Below, piece after piece: positions 1 to 12,335 of a DNA stretch of 45,499 nucleotides; position 1 is the first letter of the stretch, and every line of letters starts with the position of its first letter. A model generated the notes under the pieces. That model was not told the DNA's origin. It saw nothing but the letters and a program-made list of their open reading frames with translations, and searched no databases. The position numbers and the translations under genes were made by a program. Source of the stretch: Purshia tridentata (taxonomy: Eukaryota > Streptophyta > Magnoliopsida > Rosales > Rosaceae); NCBI GenBank assembly GCA_003254885.1, contig QANT01004074.1, positions 1 through 45,499 of the forward strand, given 5' to 3'.

Positions 1-620
1 AGTGTAACTGTATGTTTGAAATTTAGTTTCAGTTTTATTGTAATTGTATTTAAGAAATACAGTTACACTGAATGCACGTGTAACTGTATTTAAGAGCTTG
101 TTATATTGGGAAACTGAATGTATATGTGCGTTTGTGTTAGTCTTTATGTGTGTGTGTGTGTGAGTACGTTTAGTGAAACTGAATTTGAGTTTACTAAAAT
201 TGAAATTAATTTTTAGTAAAATTATTTTTTGTGAAATTGAATTCAATGTAATGATGTAATTATAGTTTTTTTTTTGTTGAAAAATAATGGTGTAATTATT
301 TGTAGTTATTTTTTAGTGTAATTATATTTCTGAAATTCAATTTCAGTATAACTGTTTTTTTTAAATTCAGTTTCAATTTCAGTAATAGTGTAACTGTATT
401 GAAGTGTAACTGTATTAAAATACAGTTACACTAGGCGCGCGTCAGTTTATGTTAGAGCGCGTCAGTCCGTGTCAGAGCGCGTCAGTCCGTGTCAGAAAGG
501 TAAAAGAGATATTATAAATTTTAGGGAGTTTTGGGAGAGTTTTTAAATAAATGGGGGCTTAGAAAATTTTTTTTGGTAGTTAGAGGATTTAAAAAAAGTT
601 GCTCAAATATAATTTAAACA
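1..620. repeat. AT-rich repeat with palindromic GTGTAACTGTA motifs
   Basis: The first 435 bases carry several direct and inverted copies of a motif AGTGTAACTGTAT (near 1, 81, 388 and 403) and its complement (near 57 and 419). At 403-432 the two orientations form a perfect palindrome with 14-bp arms and a 2-base spacer. Downstream, at about 541-615, the sequence resembles the terminal region of the Mutator-like elements at 3.0 kb and 34.2 kb (a run near 'ttaaaaaaagttgctc'). The stretch codes for nothing I can recognise. It is probably a piece of a non-autonomous transposon cut by the window edge. Confidence 0.55.
437..496. repeat. 20-bp tandem repeat, three units
   Basis: Three adjacent 20-base units beginning GCGCGTCAGT occupy 437-456, 457-476 and 477-496. 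Units 2 and 3 are identical and unit 1 differs at a few positions. The units are far more GC-rich than the AT-rich surroundings and start directly after the palindrome at 403-432. Confidence 0.85.
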
Positions 621-1070
621 GTAATAAACATTGCGTAAGATCGTAAGATGGTAAGTAGTGGCAAAATTACACGCATTGCATTTACTCCAACGGTTACTCG
701 GTTAGTAAATAGTAATTCTTTAAATGCACCACTTTTGCTTTCCAACCATTCTCGTACGAAAAGCATTACTCCACATTAGCAATCAATGATCTACACAGTA
801 AACGCAGCTCCACTTCAGGAACACATTAATTAAAGGCAATGAAGAAAATTAAAATTCCCAAAAAACAAAAGAAAAAGAAAAGCTATGTTAGAGTCAGTCA
901 ATGACCAATCAATCACCATGCATACTATGTGCCTGGCACCTCGCAATGACAAGATCCGACCCGGTTTCTTAACCCGTCAACCCAAGCACCGATGACAATG
1001 GACCACACAAGATAAATGATCTTCTTAATTAATTTACAGTTAAAGTCGTCGGCCGGAAACCAAAAGCTGC

Positions 1071-1619
1071 TCATACGACGCCGTCAACTTCTAAGCAAAC
1101 AAACGGTACTGCAACCTCACGAGTGGGAGAAGGCGACGGAGTATAGTACGGTGGCGAAGCACACGGCGTCAAAAACGGCGTCGTCCCCTCGTCGACGTCC
1201 ATCTCTACCCTCACAGTCACAGCAGCAGCGATCGTCGTCTTTGGCTCTTTCTCTTCCGAATCAAAACCATCTCTCTCTTCCTCCTCGGCGATGGTGAACA
1301 GCACCCTCGACAGTCCGTACAGTCCCTGCTGCCACTTGAGCAGTTCATCCACGTCCCCTTGGTTGTTGGGCTGTTGAGGATGATGAGTTTGTTGGGGTTC
1401 GATGCGGGTTTTGGTTTTCCAGCAGGAGAGGAAATTACGGAAAAACCCATGAGAGGATGTGAGAGAATTACGCTGTGACGGGTCTCCGGCGGGAAGTGAG
1501 TGGCCGAGGCTTGTCCGGCGCCAGAGAAGGTAGAAGAGCTGGGCTAGGAGGGCTAAGAGAGTGACTGCAAACACTACTGTGAGTGCAGTCCCAAACTTGC
1601 TAAGACCACCACCATTCAT
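1071..1619 (-). CDS. Small single-pass membrane protein of unknown function
   Basis: A single-exon ORF of 182 codons with an ATG at 1619 and a stop at 1071-1073. Residues about 9-33 form one strong hydrophobic segment (TVVFAVTLLALLAQLFYLLW), followed by two arginines, so an N-terminal signal-anchor is likely with the rest cytosolic. The middle is polar and rich in Gln, Pro and Glu. Residues about 147-167 form a Thr/Ser/Pro-rich motif (TPFLTPCASPPYYTPSPSP), and the protein ends in a short hydrophobic tail. I recall this arrangement from uncharacterised plant-specific proteins of about 150-250 residues, but I cannot name a tested function. GC content and codon use are clearly higher than in the flanking spacer, which supports a real gene. 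Overlapping ORFs in other frames are shadows. Confidence 0.75.
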   Translation of the reverse strand: MNGGGLSKFGTALTVVFAVTLLALLAQLFYLLWRRTSLGHSLPAGDPSQRNSLTSSHGFFRNFLSCWKTKTRIEPQQTHHPQQPNNQGDVDELLKWQQGLYGLSRVLFTIAEEEERDGFDSEEKEPKTTIAAAVTVRVEMDVDEGTTPFLTPCASPPYYTPSPSPTREVAVPFVCLEVDGVV

Positions 1620-2640
1620 GTTCTCAAACAGTTTGTTTGTGAAATTGTGTAAAAGACTCTGTGGTTTATTTTTTCTGATATAAATTGATGATATGGGATA
1701 AAAAGGTTGATGAAAAAGGAAGGAAAGTGATGTTTTTTTCTTGGAAATGTGGGTGAAGAAGAAGGTGTGGCCAAGATGTGAGGAAGAAAAGTGATTTTGG
1801 TGATTGCGTGGAGGTCCAAGGAGCAGTGATTTACTCGCATTTAAATTTGAATTAATTAGGCGGTTGAGGTGGTGGTCGGGCTTCTCTGCTGTTTTTGCAA
1901 TTTGCTGCTATTAATATATGTCATTTAGACCATTAAATGTTCACGAGTTCGCTCTTTCTTTTCTTTTACTATAGTCAATACTATAGTTTTTCTATTATTG
2001 GATTTGTCTCCATCGCATATAGCGTTTGCAATGTGGATGTTCTCAGGGATCCGGCTCCTCTGTTATTTATGATTATACTGTTTGTGAATTTCTTAAAATG
2101 TGGTCCCTTCCCTTCAAACATTATATGGTTAGAGAGGAAGCCATATAAATTTATTTAATATTTAATTAAAAATAAATCATTTTATTTTTTAAATTATTGG
2201 ATTGTTTAAAGAAACAAGATTTTATTAATAGCACCTAACATCACGGTCTTCAAAAGTAAAAAAGCTAGATCCATGTTCTCAGGTACATAGATAGATGCAA
2301 GAACATATGGTCGGAGTTCTTGTTGGAGTGTACCACCAGCTCAAATCTAGAGCCATGCACACCATTGCGCCAACCTACACCCCTTGCCCGCGCCTCTCCT
2401 TCTCTCTCTCCCACCTCCGATTTGTCGCAGCATGGACTTTTATTTTTGCATATCTTTAGAGATTCAAGGGGTTTATGGTTGATGGTCGATGAAGATGAAG
2501 TGTGAAGAACAAGTGTTTTAGAGTCAAATTTACAGTTGAATTTGTGGTCAACACATAGTGGAATTTATGATTGACACAAATCGACTATGTGTCAACAAAA
2601 AATTCCACAATGCGTCGACCACAAATTTGACAATGATCAA
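1620..2640. other. Upstream spacer of the membrane-protein gene
   Basis: This stretch lies upstream of the minus-strand ORF ending at 1071 and should hold its 5' UTR and promoter (about 1620-2000). I see AT-rich sequence and short spurious ORFs but no clear TATA box that I would defend. From about 2240 onward the composition changes to a more mixed sequence that may be repeat-derived. Confidence 0.4.
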
Positions 2641-2799
2641 ATTTGAATTATTTTTTGTCTTGATTTTTTGGGTGTACTGTCGATCTAGAAGCAAATCAAT
2701 TATTCAATGATTCAAGAATTCAATTTGGTGTACCCAGATCTTGGTTTTTCATTTTTTATTTTTGCTTTTCTTAGATTTAGGTTGGGAGAGAAGGGTAGA

Positions 2800-3071
2800 A
2801 AGATAGAAAGAAGAGATGATGAGTTGCTAGCCGATAAGGGAGGTGGGGCCGACAAGTGGGGAGGGGAGGGTTTGGGTTGTCGCTTTTCATGACTGCTGCA
2901 AGAAGAATGTGGATTAACTGATAGAATTTTTGGCGGAAGGTGTAAATCGTAAATTTCACACAAGAGATATTTTGGTCTAAAAATTATAAAGGGTTAGAAA
3001 AGTAAGTATTTTCTGACTAGTATAAAAAAAGCTTAAGGGAGATTAAAAAGAGTTATTCAATTAAATTAACC
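2800..3071 (-). mobile_element. Partial Mutator-like element, related to the copy at 33.7 kb
   Basis: Read on the minus strand from 3071, this block matches the plus strand from about 33732: the terminal AT-rich region, then the 'CTTTTCTAACCCTTTA' region, then a stretch that reads as similar peptides in both copies (near 2950-2800 and 33842-34000). Divergence is considerable, by eye about 70 percent identity. The matching terminal inverted repeat is visible only at the 3071 side; I could not find the other end, so this copy is probably truncated or rearranged. Confidence 0.5.
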
Positions 3072-5470
3072 ATAAAAAATTGTGCCAACATACTATCTGA
3101 ATTTATAAATTTTTACAATGTGAGACCTCATGATTAGGTAGATTATATCATATGTACTTTCAGTTAAAAATAAGCACATGCGTCTTACATGACTCCCTTT
3201 TAAGGGGTTGTTTGGTCCTTCTATATCAAATTGGGAATGTAATTGGAAGATTTAATTTTATTTGGGATATTCGAAGTGCAATAGATATAAAGTTAATTTG
3301 CTTATATTACATACATTCTTTGTTGGGTATGAGTTGGATTGTACATACATTCTTTGTTTACCGATGAAAATGTTCCAAATTTACTTCCAGTTAGACATAA
3401 AAAGACTAAAAAAAACTCTTTAAAAAGGAATTATGTGTGGCACACATGCCTATTTTTCACACAAAGTGTGATGGAATCTCCCCTAGGTCTAAACTTGCAA
3501 AACAAAAATATAAAATTTAGGTAATAAATTGATATAATTTTTTATTAGATGGTAAAGTGAGATTGAACTCAAAATCTAGATTGATAAAATGTAAAAAAAT
3601 CTTATATAATCAAAAGTACATCCACTCTTATTAAAAAAAGAAGAAGAAGCATATATCATCTCATTACCCGTTGTATACAAAGACAAGATTAAATTGTTGG
3701 GTTTTGAATGGGCCAATTACTCACTGTTTGTTGGTCTTGGTCTTCTCAAGCTAACGTTGTAATTGCTGTAAGCCCATAATTGGGCCAATTCAATGTCATT
3801 ACTGTTGGATATATGGAATGGACTGGAATATGGGCATACACAAGGCTACAATGATGGGCCAGCGGCAGCCTGAAATGAAGTATATATCCCCGCTTCTTGG
3901 GGCCTTGGACTTTGTTTATTCTTCCCTCTACCCTTTTGGGTAATGAAATATTGTTTTCTAATAGAGAAAAGAAAATTGAAATGATGGTCCAATGCTCATA
4001 TTAACGTACATATATGGTCTTCCAATTTTTAGCTGCATATAAAACGTTTCTCTCACATTTAGTCTTAGTATTGATCATGTGATTAATTATTGTGAGAGAA
4101 GTAAACTCTTGTAAAATTAGGGTGTTAATTTCCCCAAAAGTTAATATATCTTCTTGATTCACAGGTGACTGCTTCTAAAGCAAGTCAAATCACTCTAAAA
4201 AAAAAAAGAGCTCATCTCCTTGTCCTTGGATTCACTACAACACGATATTTTTCTTGTACACATAATATTTCTAGAAGAATTGACTTAGCACAAGAATCCA
4301 ATTTGTCTTGCCTTGGAGATGTGACATCGGGCCTTAAATTCATCCCTTAACAATTATTTTGGAAGAATACAAGGGTTTCTTTGTATGCTTCGGCTAATAT
4401 TATTTGAACTGTGTTTAAAGCACAGCACCTGATAATTTTGTTTTTCAAATGATCGAGATCGAGTCATGTTCTAGCTATGTGTACACAGTGTCTCACCCTA
4501 GGTGGTGTGTGTATGTGTAACAGTGCAAGAACTATATGCTTTATGAAAACGACCCAACAATCATCAAAAGCATCATCAACATCATATCTCCAAAATCTAA
4601 TTAATCATCACCCCACATTCTCTGCCTGGTTTATTCGCGTGTTCTTGGCATCTCTTTTTGACCAAGACTTGTATCAAAGACCACCCCAACCCACAGCACC
4701 CCACCAGAAATTAGACCAAAAAACTATATGTAACATGGCCATGGACTCATTGAGGAAGTGGTACCCCCTCCTTTCTTCACCATCCCAGAAACAACAGCAC
4801 ATGAAAGTACTCCCTTCTTAATTCCTTGGATCCCTCAATCTCATCACTTTCAAATGATAAATCCACAAAAGCACACAGAGAGAGAGAGTGAGTGATGATC
4901 AATTCAATGAGTATATATATATGATGATGTGATGTAATTATTATTTATGTACAGATTGTGAGGTCTTTTGGATCCGAGATTTCCCTTACTTTCATGCAAA
5001 AATATTCACTCATATATAAGAGAAAGAAAAGGAGGAAGGGAATAGAGATGGGTTACTTCCCTTTTCTTAAAGTCTGCGAAAGGCCTCTCAAGCTGTGTGT
5101 GGAAACTTTGTCTCCATGCTTAGTCCCGCTTGTCTTTTCTAGATGCCAACAACGGTCTTTCTCTTTTGGTGGGTCTCTCGATCTGGATCGATCAAATGTT
5201 AACAGTTTTTGGAGGGACCTTGTAGCTTGGACCTTGTCTTTATTTTGCTGCTTACTTGTTCAAAATCAACAACTTGGTGTATATTCGTTTTTCAAGGAAA
5301 GGGGTGCAACAACAGAACCATTGTTACGTACAATAATGTTGTCTGCTAAAGACACTTCACAAATTAAAGTTCCAAGTGGATGAAGGGTAAAAGAAACCCA
5401 TAATTTCTTTAAAAAATGCATAGAATCTGTTTCTAGAGGGCTAAACCGTATATAATAGTATATACAACAA
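3072..5470. other. Spacer without a supported gene; cluster of TGGGCC motifs
   Basis: Several ORFs of 60-140 codons occur here (for example 4477-4821 and 4958-5383, plus strand), but none shows a recognisable domain, signal peptide or conserved motif, and I do not call them genes. At 3710, 3781 and 3855 there are TGGGCC hexamers, with a complementary AGCCCA near 3772. These are site II-like elements of plant housekeeping promoters. No gene that they would serve is evident downstream. Confidence 0.4.
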
Positions 5471-5476
5471 TTCTAC

Positions 5477-5698
5477 ACTTACTATCATATATAATAGTAT
5501 ATAATAGTATTACTGATATATATACAGTGGATTAATGATACCATCATATATAGGATGGTGTGACAGTCACACAAAATTTTTTTTTTTACTTACTATCATA
5601 TATAATAGTATATAATAGTATTATTGATATATATACGGTAGATTAATGATACCATCATATATAGGATGGTGTGACAGTCACACAAATTTTTTTTTTTT
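5477..5698. repeat. 111-bp tandem duplication with internal hairpins
   Basis: Two adjacent copies, 5477-5587 and about 5588-5698, differ at only a few bases. Each contains TA-rich sequence, a small hairpin (CCATC...GGATGG) and a near-palindrome GTGTGACAGTCACAC (5558-5572 and 5669-5683), then a poly-T run. The high identity points to a recent duplication. There is no coding content. Confidence 0.9.
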
Positions 5699-5699
5699 T

Positions 5700-8600
5700 A
5701 AAAATCAATGGGAAAGAGAAAATTTTATGTGTTTAGATGTTAACACTTATTACTTTGATTTTAAATTTTAATTTTCGAGATTCGAGAGCTAAAAATTAAA
5801 ATTTCAAAAATTTAAGCTCTAAACGAAAATTACACCTTAAAGTAAGCACTTCTATCGAAAATAAATAAGAAATGAAAAAAATCCACATTGTAATTTTTCG
5901 ATCTATCCTAACAAGTAAAATCGCACAAAATTGTAACATGCCTTCAGTTAGATTTGTGGGCTTATTGCACTGCGGTTCTAGAGAATTTATATATGGAAGA
6001 TGCTATTTCTGCTAATATTTTTTCTCTACTTACATATTATTCATACATTAAAATCTACTAAAAAAATTTTTAAAAAAACACAAAAGATAAACTATGTCAA
6101 GTAAATATTTGATAACACGTAACTTGGGAAAAATAATTGGATTAGGCATATGTGTTTGGTTAATTTCAAAAAGATTAAAGAATATTTCATGATCGAAGAA
6201 CGAGAACAATTGAAACAATTAACCCATATCTTGGGAAAGATAAATGATTAGAGTTCCAAAAAGTTATATATGTGGGCACATTGATCTTATTGTGGTTATA
6301 AAAAGGTTTAACAAGTAAAGGGATTAACATATAGGCTCGTAGACAAGAAAGGAAAAGAGATATATAAAGGAGGATAAGAATAAGCTTATTGGCTCCAACA
6401 AAGCTAAGAAGGGTGTGCCTTAATCAATATGCATGTCTCTTATCCCGTAAGCCTTATGATTGAAGTTTAGGCTCTTCGATGAAAAAAAGATAAACTAAAT
6501 GTAGGACCTCTAGTGATGCACCGCTTTACAGTTTTGTGAGAATAAATTTGAACATTAATCATCAATCATCAATTTTATAAGTCTCGCTGTCTTTTTGAAC
6601 TGTGAGTGTAAGGAGATGATTGGACACTAGCTAGTATCCTTTGAGTTTGATAAACTAAATGTGAAACTTTAAATCTTAGCTCTCTTTAAACTTGGTAACT
6701 AAGAAGTCTAAGATATATTATGTATTCACAATCAAATAAAATAAACAAAATACGATATTATGTCATTATTTAGAGACGGGTTACAATACGCATATTGTAT
6801 AATATATATGGAGTCAAATTAAATAATCTAAATTCTGTATGTTAAAGATAAAAAAATATGAATTCATGGAATCCAAAAATCAAAAATACGTGTGCATCAC
6901 ATGTGGTGTGCCCATATTAGTATTTTGGTATTTCTACATATTTCATATTATTTAATGCCTTAGAATTTGGATGTGACATTTAGCTTTCAAATTAAGCTTT
7001 TAAACCCAAGATTAAGGAGGATAATTATCTTGGGCTCAGGCCCAAATACCTAAACCCAAGATAACCAATCATCAAACAGGTTTGGGCTCAGGCAACCAGG
7101 TCCTCTACCTCACGTACGTCCACTTTTCAGTCTTTCATCATAAGCAGTGCATGCAACATGCAGAGGAACACCGAACACGCACGGCTCAGAAATAAAAATG
7201 TAGAGGATTCTTTTTCTTTTTTGTACATAAAAATTTGAAATATCACCTTCTTCTTTTTTATTTTGGGTCCAATAAAATAATTCATTAAAAAATAATTAAA
7301 AAGAAAAACATTTACTCCCAATAAAAGCGTGAGCTTTATACTCAGTGTCACAGTATAGGTTCTCTCTTTCTCAGACCCATGAAAGATTTCTGCTACCAAA
7401 GTTCAATTTCTGTTGCACTATACAAGCTAGGTGTCCATATTGGCAGCTTTATACTTGCACAACTTACATATTTATGATCAGTGGGTGCATGACAGCCACG
7501 GTAACATATATGGTCGACGTTTTGCCCACAAATTCTCCAAAATATATACTAAATTGTAATTCCATTGAGAATAATTATTTTTGGTAGACCTAAAACCTAA
7601 AACCTAAAACTTAAACTTAAACTCTCTATTATACTTAGGACCCCACAAGTCAAAAATTAACAAAGATCACAATTACATACGAGAAACACAATACCAATAT
7701 AAAAAAGATCAGTAGAGAATTCAATTTCGTTGACAGAAATCTCCTCAAGTCCATCTAGAACGCAATATAGGGATTGAGAAGTGGCATTTGGTGTACTTTT
7801 TGCGCTAAAGTTATTCAAATCAATTATATGATCTTCAAATTGGCCTACTCCTTGGTATAGGGAATGAACCCAAAATGCGCTCCATGTGTTTTTCAGTGGC
7901 ATGGCACATATATATATAATCAATATTATCGAATTGGTCCCTTTTCATACTGCCTATGCCTAACAGTGGAAAAAAAAACAAAAAACAAAAGTTGAACCAT
8001 TTGTGCCGTACAAAAAGATGCATTGCACAGATCAAAGTTATAGCCCGGTAAGGAAGGGTTAAATGGCAGCCACAAGGATTGAAAAAGTGAACAGCTTTGT
8101 TTTTCAAAAGGGACACCCACTTTCTGCAATTAATTGGCATTTCCTTATTTATTTATTTATTTATTTTTATTAAAGATACTACTTTATCTTGCTTCCTGCT
8201 TTTGAGGGAGAAATTAGATTCCAAATACTTACATCTTAATAAAATAATAATTCAGTGTTTTCTGACAGGGATATCATGTAGAGGATCATATAAAAGCAAA
8301 TGATTATGGACTTAATATTCACAATTTCACATCACATAGAGCTAATTAATTATATATATATATATGTGCAGATATCTGCTCCATCCAACAAAAGATATAA
8401 TTGGTCAAATGATTTTCTTGAAGTGACACATAATGAAACTAATTATATAAACTTAAGGCTTAAGGATTCACCAGATAAGCACAGTAATTGCTGAAATCAT
8501 TTGCTTTAATATTGTTTTTGAATTGTAGATTAAAACGTTTGTTTCTCACTTCTTTTGCACTAGATATACCAATTATCAATATTCTAACTTTTAATTATCA

Positions 8601-11506
8601 ACTGATATAAATAAATAAGGCTTAAAATGAACTCAAACATGAAAAACTAAATTATTTCATTTTAATTAATTAAGATTTTAAAATTATATATAATAATAAT
8701 GATTGATGCCTCTAATATATCTATATATATAAAGTGTGTTAATACTTATATAAGGAGAAGTAAATGTATTAGGAGTAAAGAATGATAAAGAAGAAAACAA
8801 AATGGAAAAAAAGGGCAGTCTAAGATGGAGGCTAGCTTCTTCCTTTCAGAGTTCAGAGAAAAGTAACGAAAGATAAAAGTAAAAGAGAATATAATAACAT
8901 TAAGCTGGATTTGGTTCAAAACAAGAGAGAGAGAAAGAGAGGTGGCCAAGGGCCACTCCTCTTTTGTCATCCGCATAATGCATTATGTCTCAAAAGCCCC
9001 CTTAATCTTTTCAAAAGCCATAAGCGACAAATTCCCTACTTATGCTTTTGAGTTTTAATTTAAAGTTGTGAAGATAATCATCTTTTGGTGATTCTAAAGT
9101 AGCAACATCTTTGAGGTTTAAAGAAGAGATGCTTATCTATATAATATATATGTTTTTCTTAATCCCTTCCCCTTTATTTTTTTTTAATTTTTTTTTCCAC
9201 CTTTTGTTTTAGTTACAAATTTTGAACCCTTATACCACAACTTTCCAATGCTTTCCAAAGATGAGAATGTTGGGGTTACGAAAATCAAAGAAAGAAAAAG
9301 TTATTCTTTTGCAAAACGAATCACAAAGCATAAAAAGTAGTGCTCTTTTGATTTTTGTAGGGGAAGATTTTACTTTTATATATCTTCCAAAGTATAAAAG
9401 TTGCTTCTCCTTTGCACAACCCTTACGTTATGAATCATTCCTTAATCTTACTTTGCGCGTTCCCAACATTCCTTTTCGTATATTATAACTAACAATGCTA
9501 TATTGCTACTCATTTTCTTTAATTCTATGTTTAAATTTTGGTTGCCAACCAATCACTACATGAAATATTGGCCGTGCCTCATTATTTACAAAACACTTAT
9601 ATGTACATAATAGTCTTAATGGTTTATAAGGAGTTGGATATCTCTGTCCATACAGCCAATTAATTTGGGTTGAAGTCATCCTCATAGTACAGAATGGGTT
9701 ATACATGTGTCAAGACCCTACAGATATACATACTCTCACATCACACAATATGAATTGTTGATGTGCTAAGCTTGAGTGAATCCACACGTGTAGGAACATG
9801 TCAGCTTACTTATTAGTGATTTATAAGGAGTTGATCCCAATAACCAATTAATTTTGACTTAAATGCTATAAAGAGGCAAGGAGGTATATACAAACTCTAA
9901 CTTTGACAAGGATGAATCCTTACTACAACTGGAGTTGCAAATCCCTACATCGACGTCACAACGTATATATCATAGTATCATACAGCGAGTGGCCCTATGT
10001 TAGTTTGTAGGCTTTTTCCATAGCGGTCTTTGTTATCAACACCGTCTTATCGTCACTAAACATTACTCCATATAAATCTTTGTCGATATCTTGCAATAAA
10101 TTGTTTACATTAATATATGTGTTAGAAAACAATTAGACTCTAAAAATTTAAATTCACTTCATGTGTAGCTCGATTCGATATGCACGTGGAGATGATACAT
10201 GAAACTACAGTTAGAGATCGAGAAACATATAAATATAACCTCACAATGCATCTTGATTCTTGCAAACCAATAAAAAAGTGGGGGAACTAAGGTGTTCTTT
10301 TATTTGGCCAGATCGTGGAGATCGAACCAAGGTTAATTTTAAATACTGGGGAGCTCTGATCTCATGTTAGATAATAGAACAATTGAATTCATAATACTTA
10401 TAAAGAAATAAGTAACAATCTACATCAGGCGCGCTAATAGTATAAAGTTAATATTTATTCACCATGTAACAAGAACCCTATGAAAAAAAAAAAATTAAAA
10501 TAAACGAGTGTAATGCTTCTCTCACAATTAGAATTTTTATAAAAAACGAGTATATACGTACAACATTGTTGAAAGGCCCATGGTGAATAACCAAGCACTA
10601 AAACTATGATAGAATTTGAACATCCAATCCAAAATCATTTGGCAATATATGGGTGGCCCAATATTTTATAAGCACATATGCTAATTATAAGTTCTAATTT
10701 TCCGATGTGGGACATTGCTCCACATTACTCTCAACATGCACTCCTCCCATAATAATTGATGACATGTTATGCAAACTGCACCTAAGAATTTCTCCCTTCC
10801 TACTAATAAATTAAAGCATTCAAGGGTAATATGATATATATCACTTTTTACGGAAACTTATCTGTGAATGTTGTCCTAACCTTAAGGCACAATAGACCTT
10901 TCCTTTTTCTGTCATTTCATCTTCTTATTCGGCTTTATATTTTAGGCATGACTGTGCGTCTTTGAGCAGTTTGATTCTTAAACATGACTGTGAAACTTAT
11001 GCTGTTTGTTTTTCATTTTTTGTGATTGTGTGATATGGCGCAACAGTTGGCATATTGATACTTGCATACATGAAGTAATCAAGTTTACCATTTACCAAAT
11101 TAAATTGGTTGTTGGTGAAAGACGACAAATTAACTAGAATAAAGTCCAAAGCATGTTTGGCATCACGAATGCTTTATTGTACATGTTTCTATATCTCAGA
11201 CAGAGAGCTGGTAGATGCTCTACACTTGATACTTCTCATCATGAGAATGTTAAAGTTCAATTAATTCCCATCAAAGAAAAAGTTCGGCAAATATAAGAAA
11301 AATCTCATAACGAGCCTTATAATATATGACTGTACGTATATAATTATAGCTAATATTAAATTTATATGCATTTGTGAGAAATAGAAAAAAAGGTTCAAAT
11401 TAATTAGGTGGATTAGGAGTTTAATCACATCTCACAATTAAAAAAAATTGTATTTTCTTGTGGTGACATATATAGATGCGTTCAACAATACAGTATGTGT
11501 CTTCTC
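5700..11506. other. Long AT-rich spacer, no gene seen
   Basis: I see no supported gene. ORFs of up to about 100 codons (for example 7835-8140 minus, 9222-9488 plus) lack recognisable motifs and have AT-driven composition. At about 10690-10750 the phrase CCGATGTGGGACATTGCTCC resembles a motif common in plant retroelement fragments. Around 7010-7090 two copies of a TTGGGCTCAGG phrase and its complement allow a weak hairpin. Confidence 0.45.
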
Positions 11507-11681
11507 CAGTGGTGAACCAAGATTTAAATCTTAAGTGGGCTAATGTTTATAGTATTGAGGGTGAGCTATAATCAAATCGAGTATCAATTAATTTGGGCCA
11601 TTAGCTTATATATAAACAATATTCTTGAGTTGAGCTTACCCGGGCTACAGCCCAGGTTAGCTAATCTTACCTTCCACCCTG
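11507..11681. mobile_element. Candidate non-autonomous hAT-like element (about 175 bp)
   Basis: The stretch starts CAGTGGTGAACC and ends CCTTCCACCCTG, which are imperfect terminal inverted repeats (CAGTGGTG against CAGGGTGG). The 8 bases on either side, GTCTTCTC and ATTTTCTC, agree at six positions and fit an aged 8-bp target-site duplication typical of hAT elements. It has no coding capacity. The assignment rests on the ends only. Confidence 0.4.
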
Positions 11682-12231
11682 ATTTTCTCTACATAAATTG
11701 TAGTTGATCATAATATTCTTTGAATTTTTTCTGTTTACATTGAAAATAATTGAACTTATAACATATTCTGATCCTAACTTTTTATCCCTTATTCTCCTTC
11801 AGTATTTGGATTAATCTTAAAATTTTAACTCTTGAACCTTTAGAAGAAAGGAAAACAAGTTATTCTTAATTTGGTAAATTGAAGAGATCTTTTTGCCATG
11901 TGATCTGAAAAGAGATCCCGTGTTATTCTTTTCTTAATGAAGAGGCCTGTTTGATTTATACAAAATGAACAGCATAAGGTATAGGCCCCCACCCATTAAA
12001 AGTCCAAGAAGATTTAGAAGAAAAGGTGATGTTGATTGTCTCTTAATGTGCAAATCTGCATCATGGCACGATAACTACCTAGCTATTTGCTTTAGTGGTT
12101 TTAAACAAAACAAATAATCATGATGAGATAATATTTAGGCTATTTAGCCACCATTTCAACTATATATGTAGTACTACTACTTATATTAGCTTGATATAAA
12201 TTATTAACGCGTCTCATTTTTAATATGGCAC

Positions 12232-12335
12232 TTAAGGGTAGACCTGGCAAACGGGTCGGGTGAAACGGTTTCGGGTCAAACCCGACACGACCCGTTAATA
12301 TTAACGGGTTGACACGACCCNAGACTTTAAGGGTA
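12232..12335. mobile_element. hAT-like fragment with target duplication, interrupted by an assembly 'n'
   Basis: A 9-base direct repeat TTAAGGGTA flanks the block (12232-12240 and 12327-12335). Inside, the sequence begins GACCTGGCAAACGGGTCGGG, a start I know from plant non-autonomous hAT-type repeats, and is made of GGGTC/GACCC phrases in both orientations. A single 'n' lies at 12321, five bases before the right-hand repeat. The right terminus does not mirror the left one, so part of the element is probably missing at the join. Confidence 0.55.

Noticed and set aside
3845..3880. Possible C/D-box snoRNA (ATGATGG ... CTGA)
   Set aside because: The C box has a mismatch and the boxes are only about 20 bases apart, too short for a snoRNA.
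4477..5383. Plus-strand ORFs of 114 and 141 codons
   Set aside because: No recognisable domain, no splice-consistent extension, and low-complexity AT-driven composition; not enough to call a gene.
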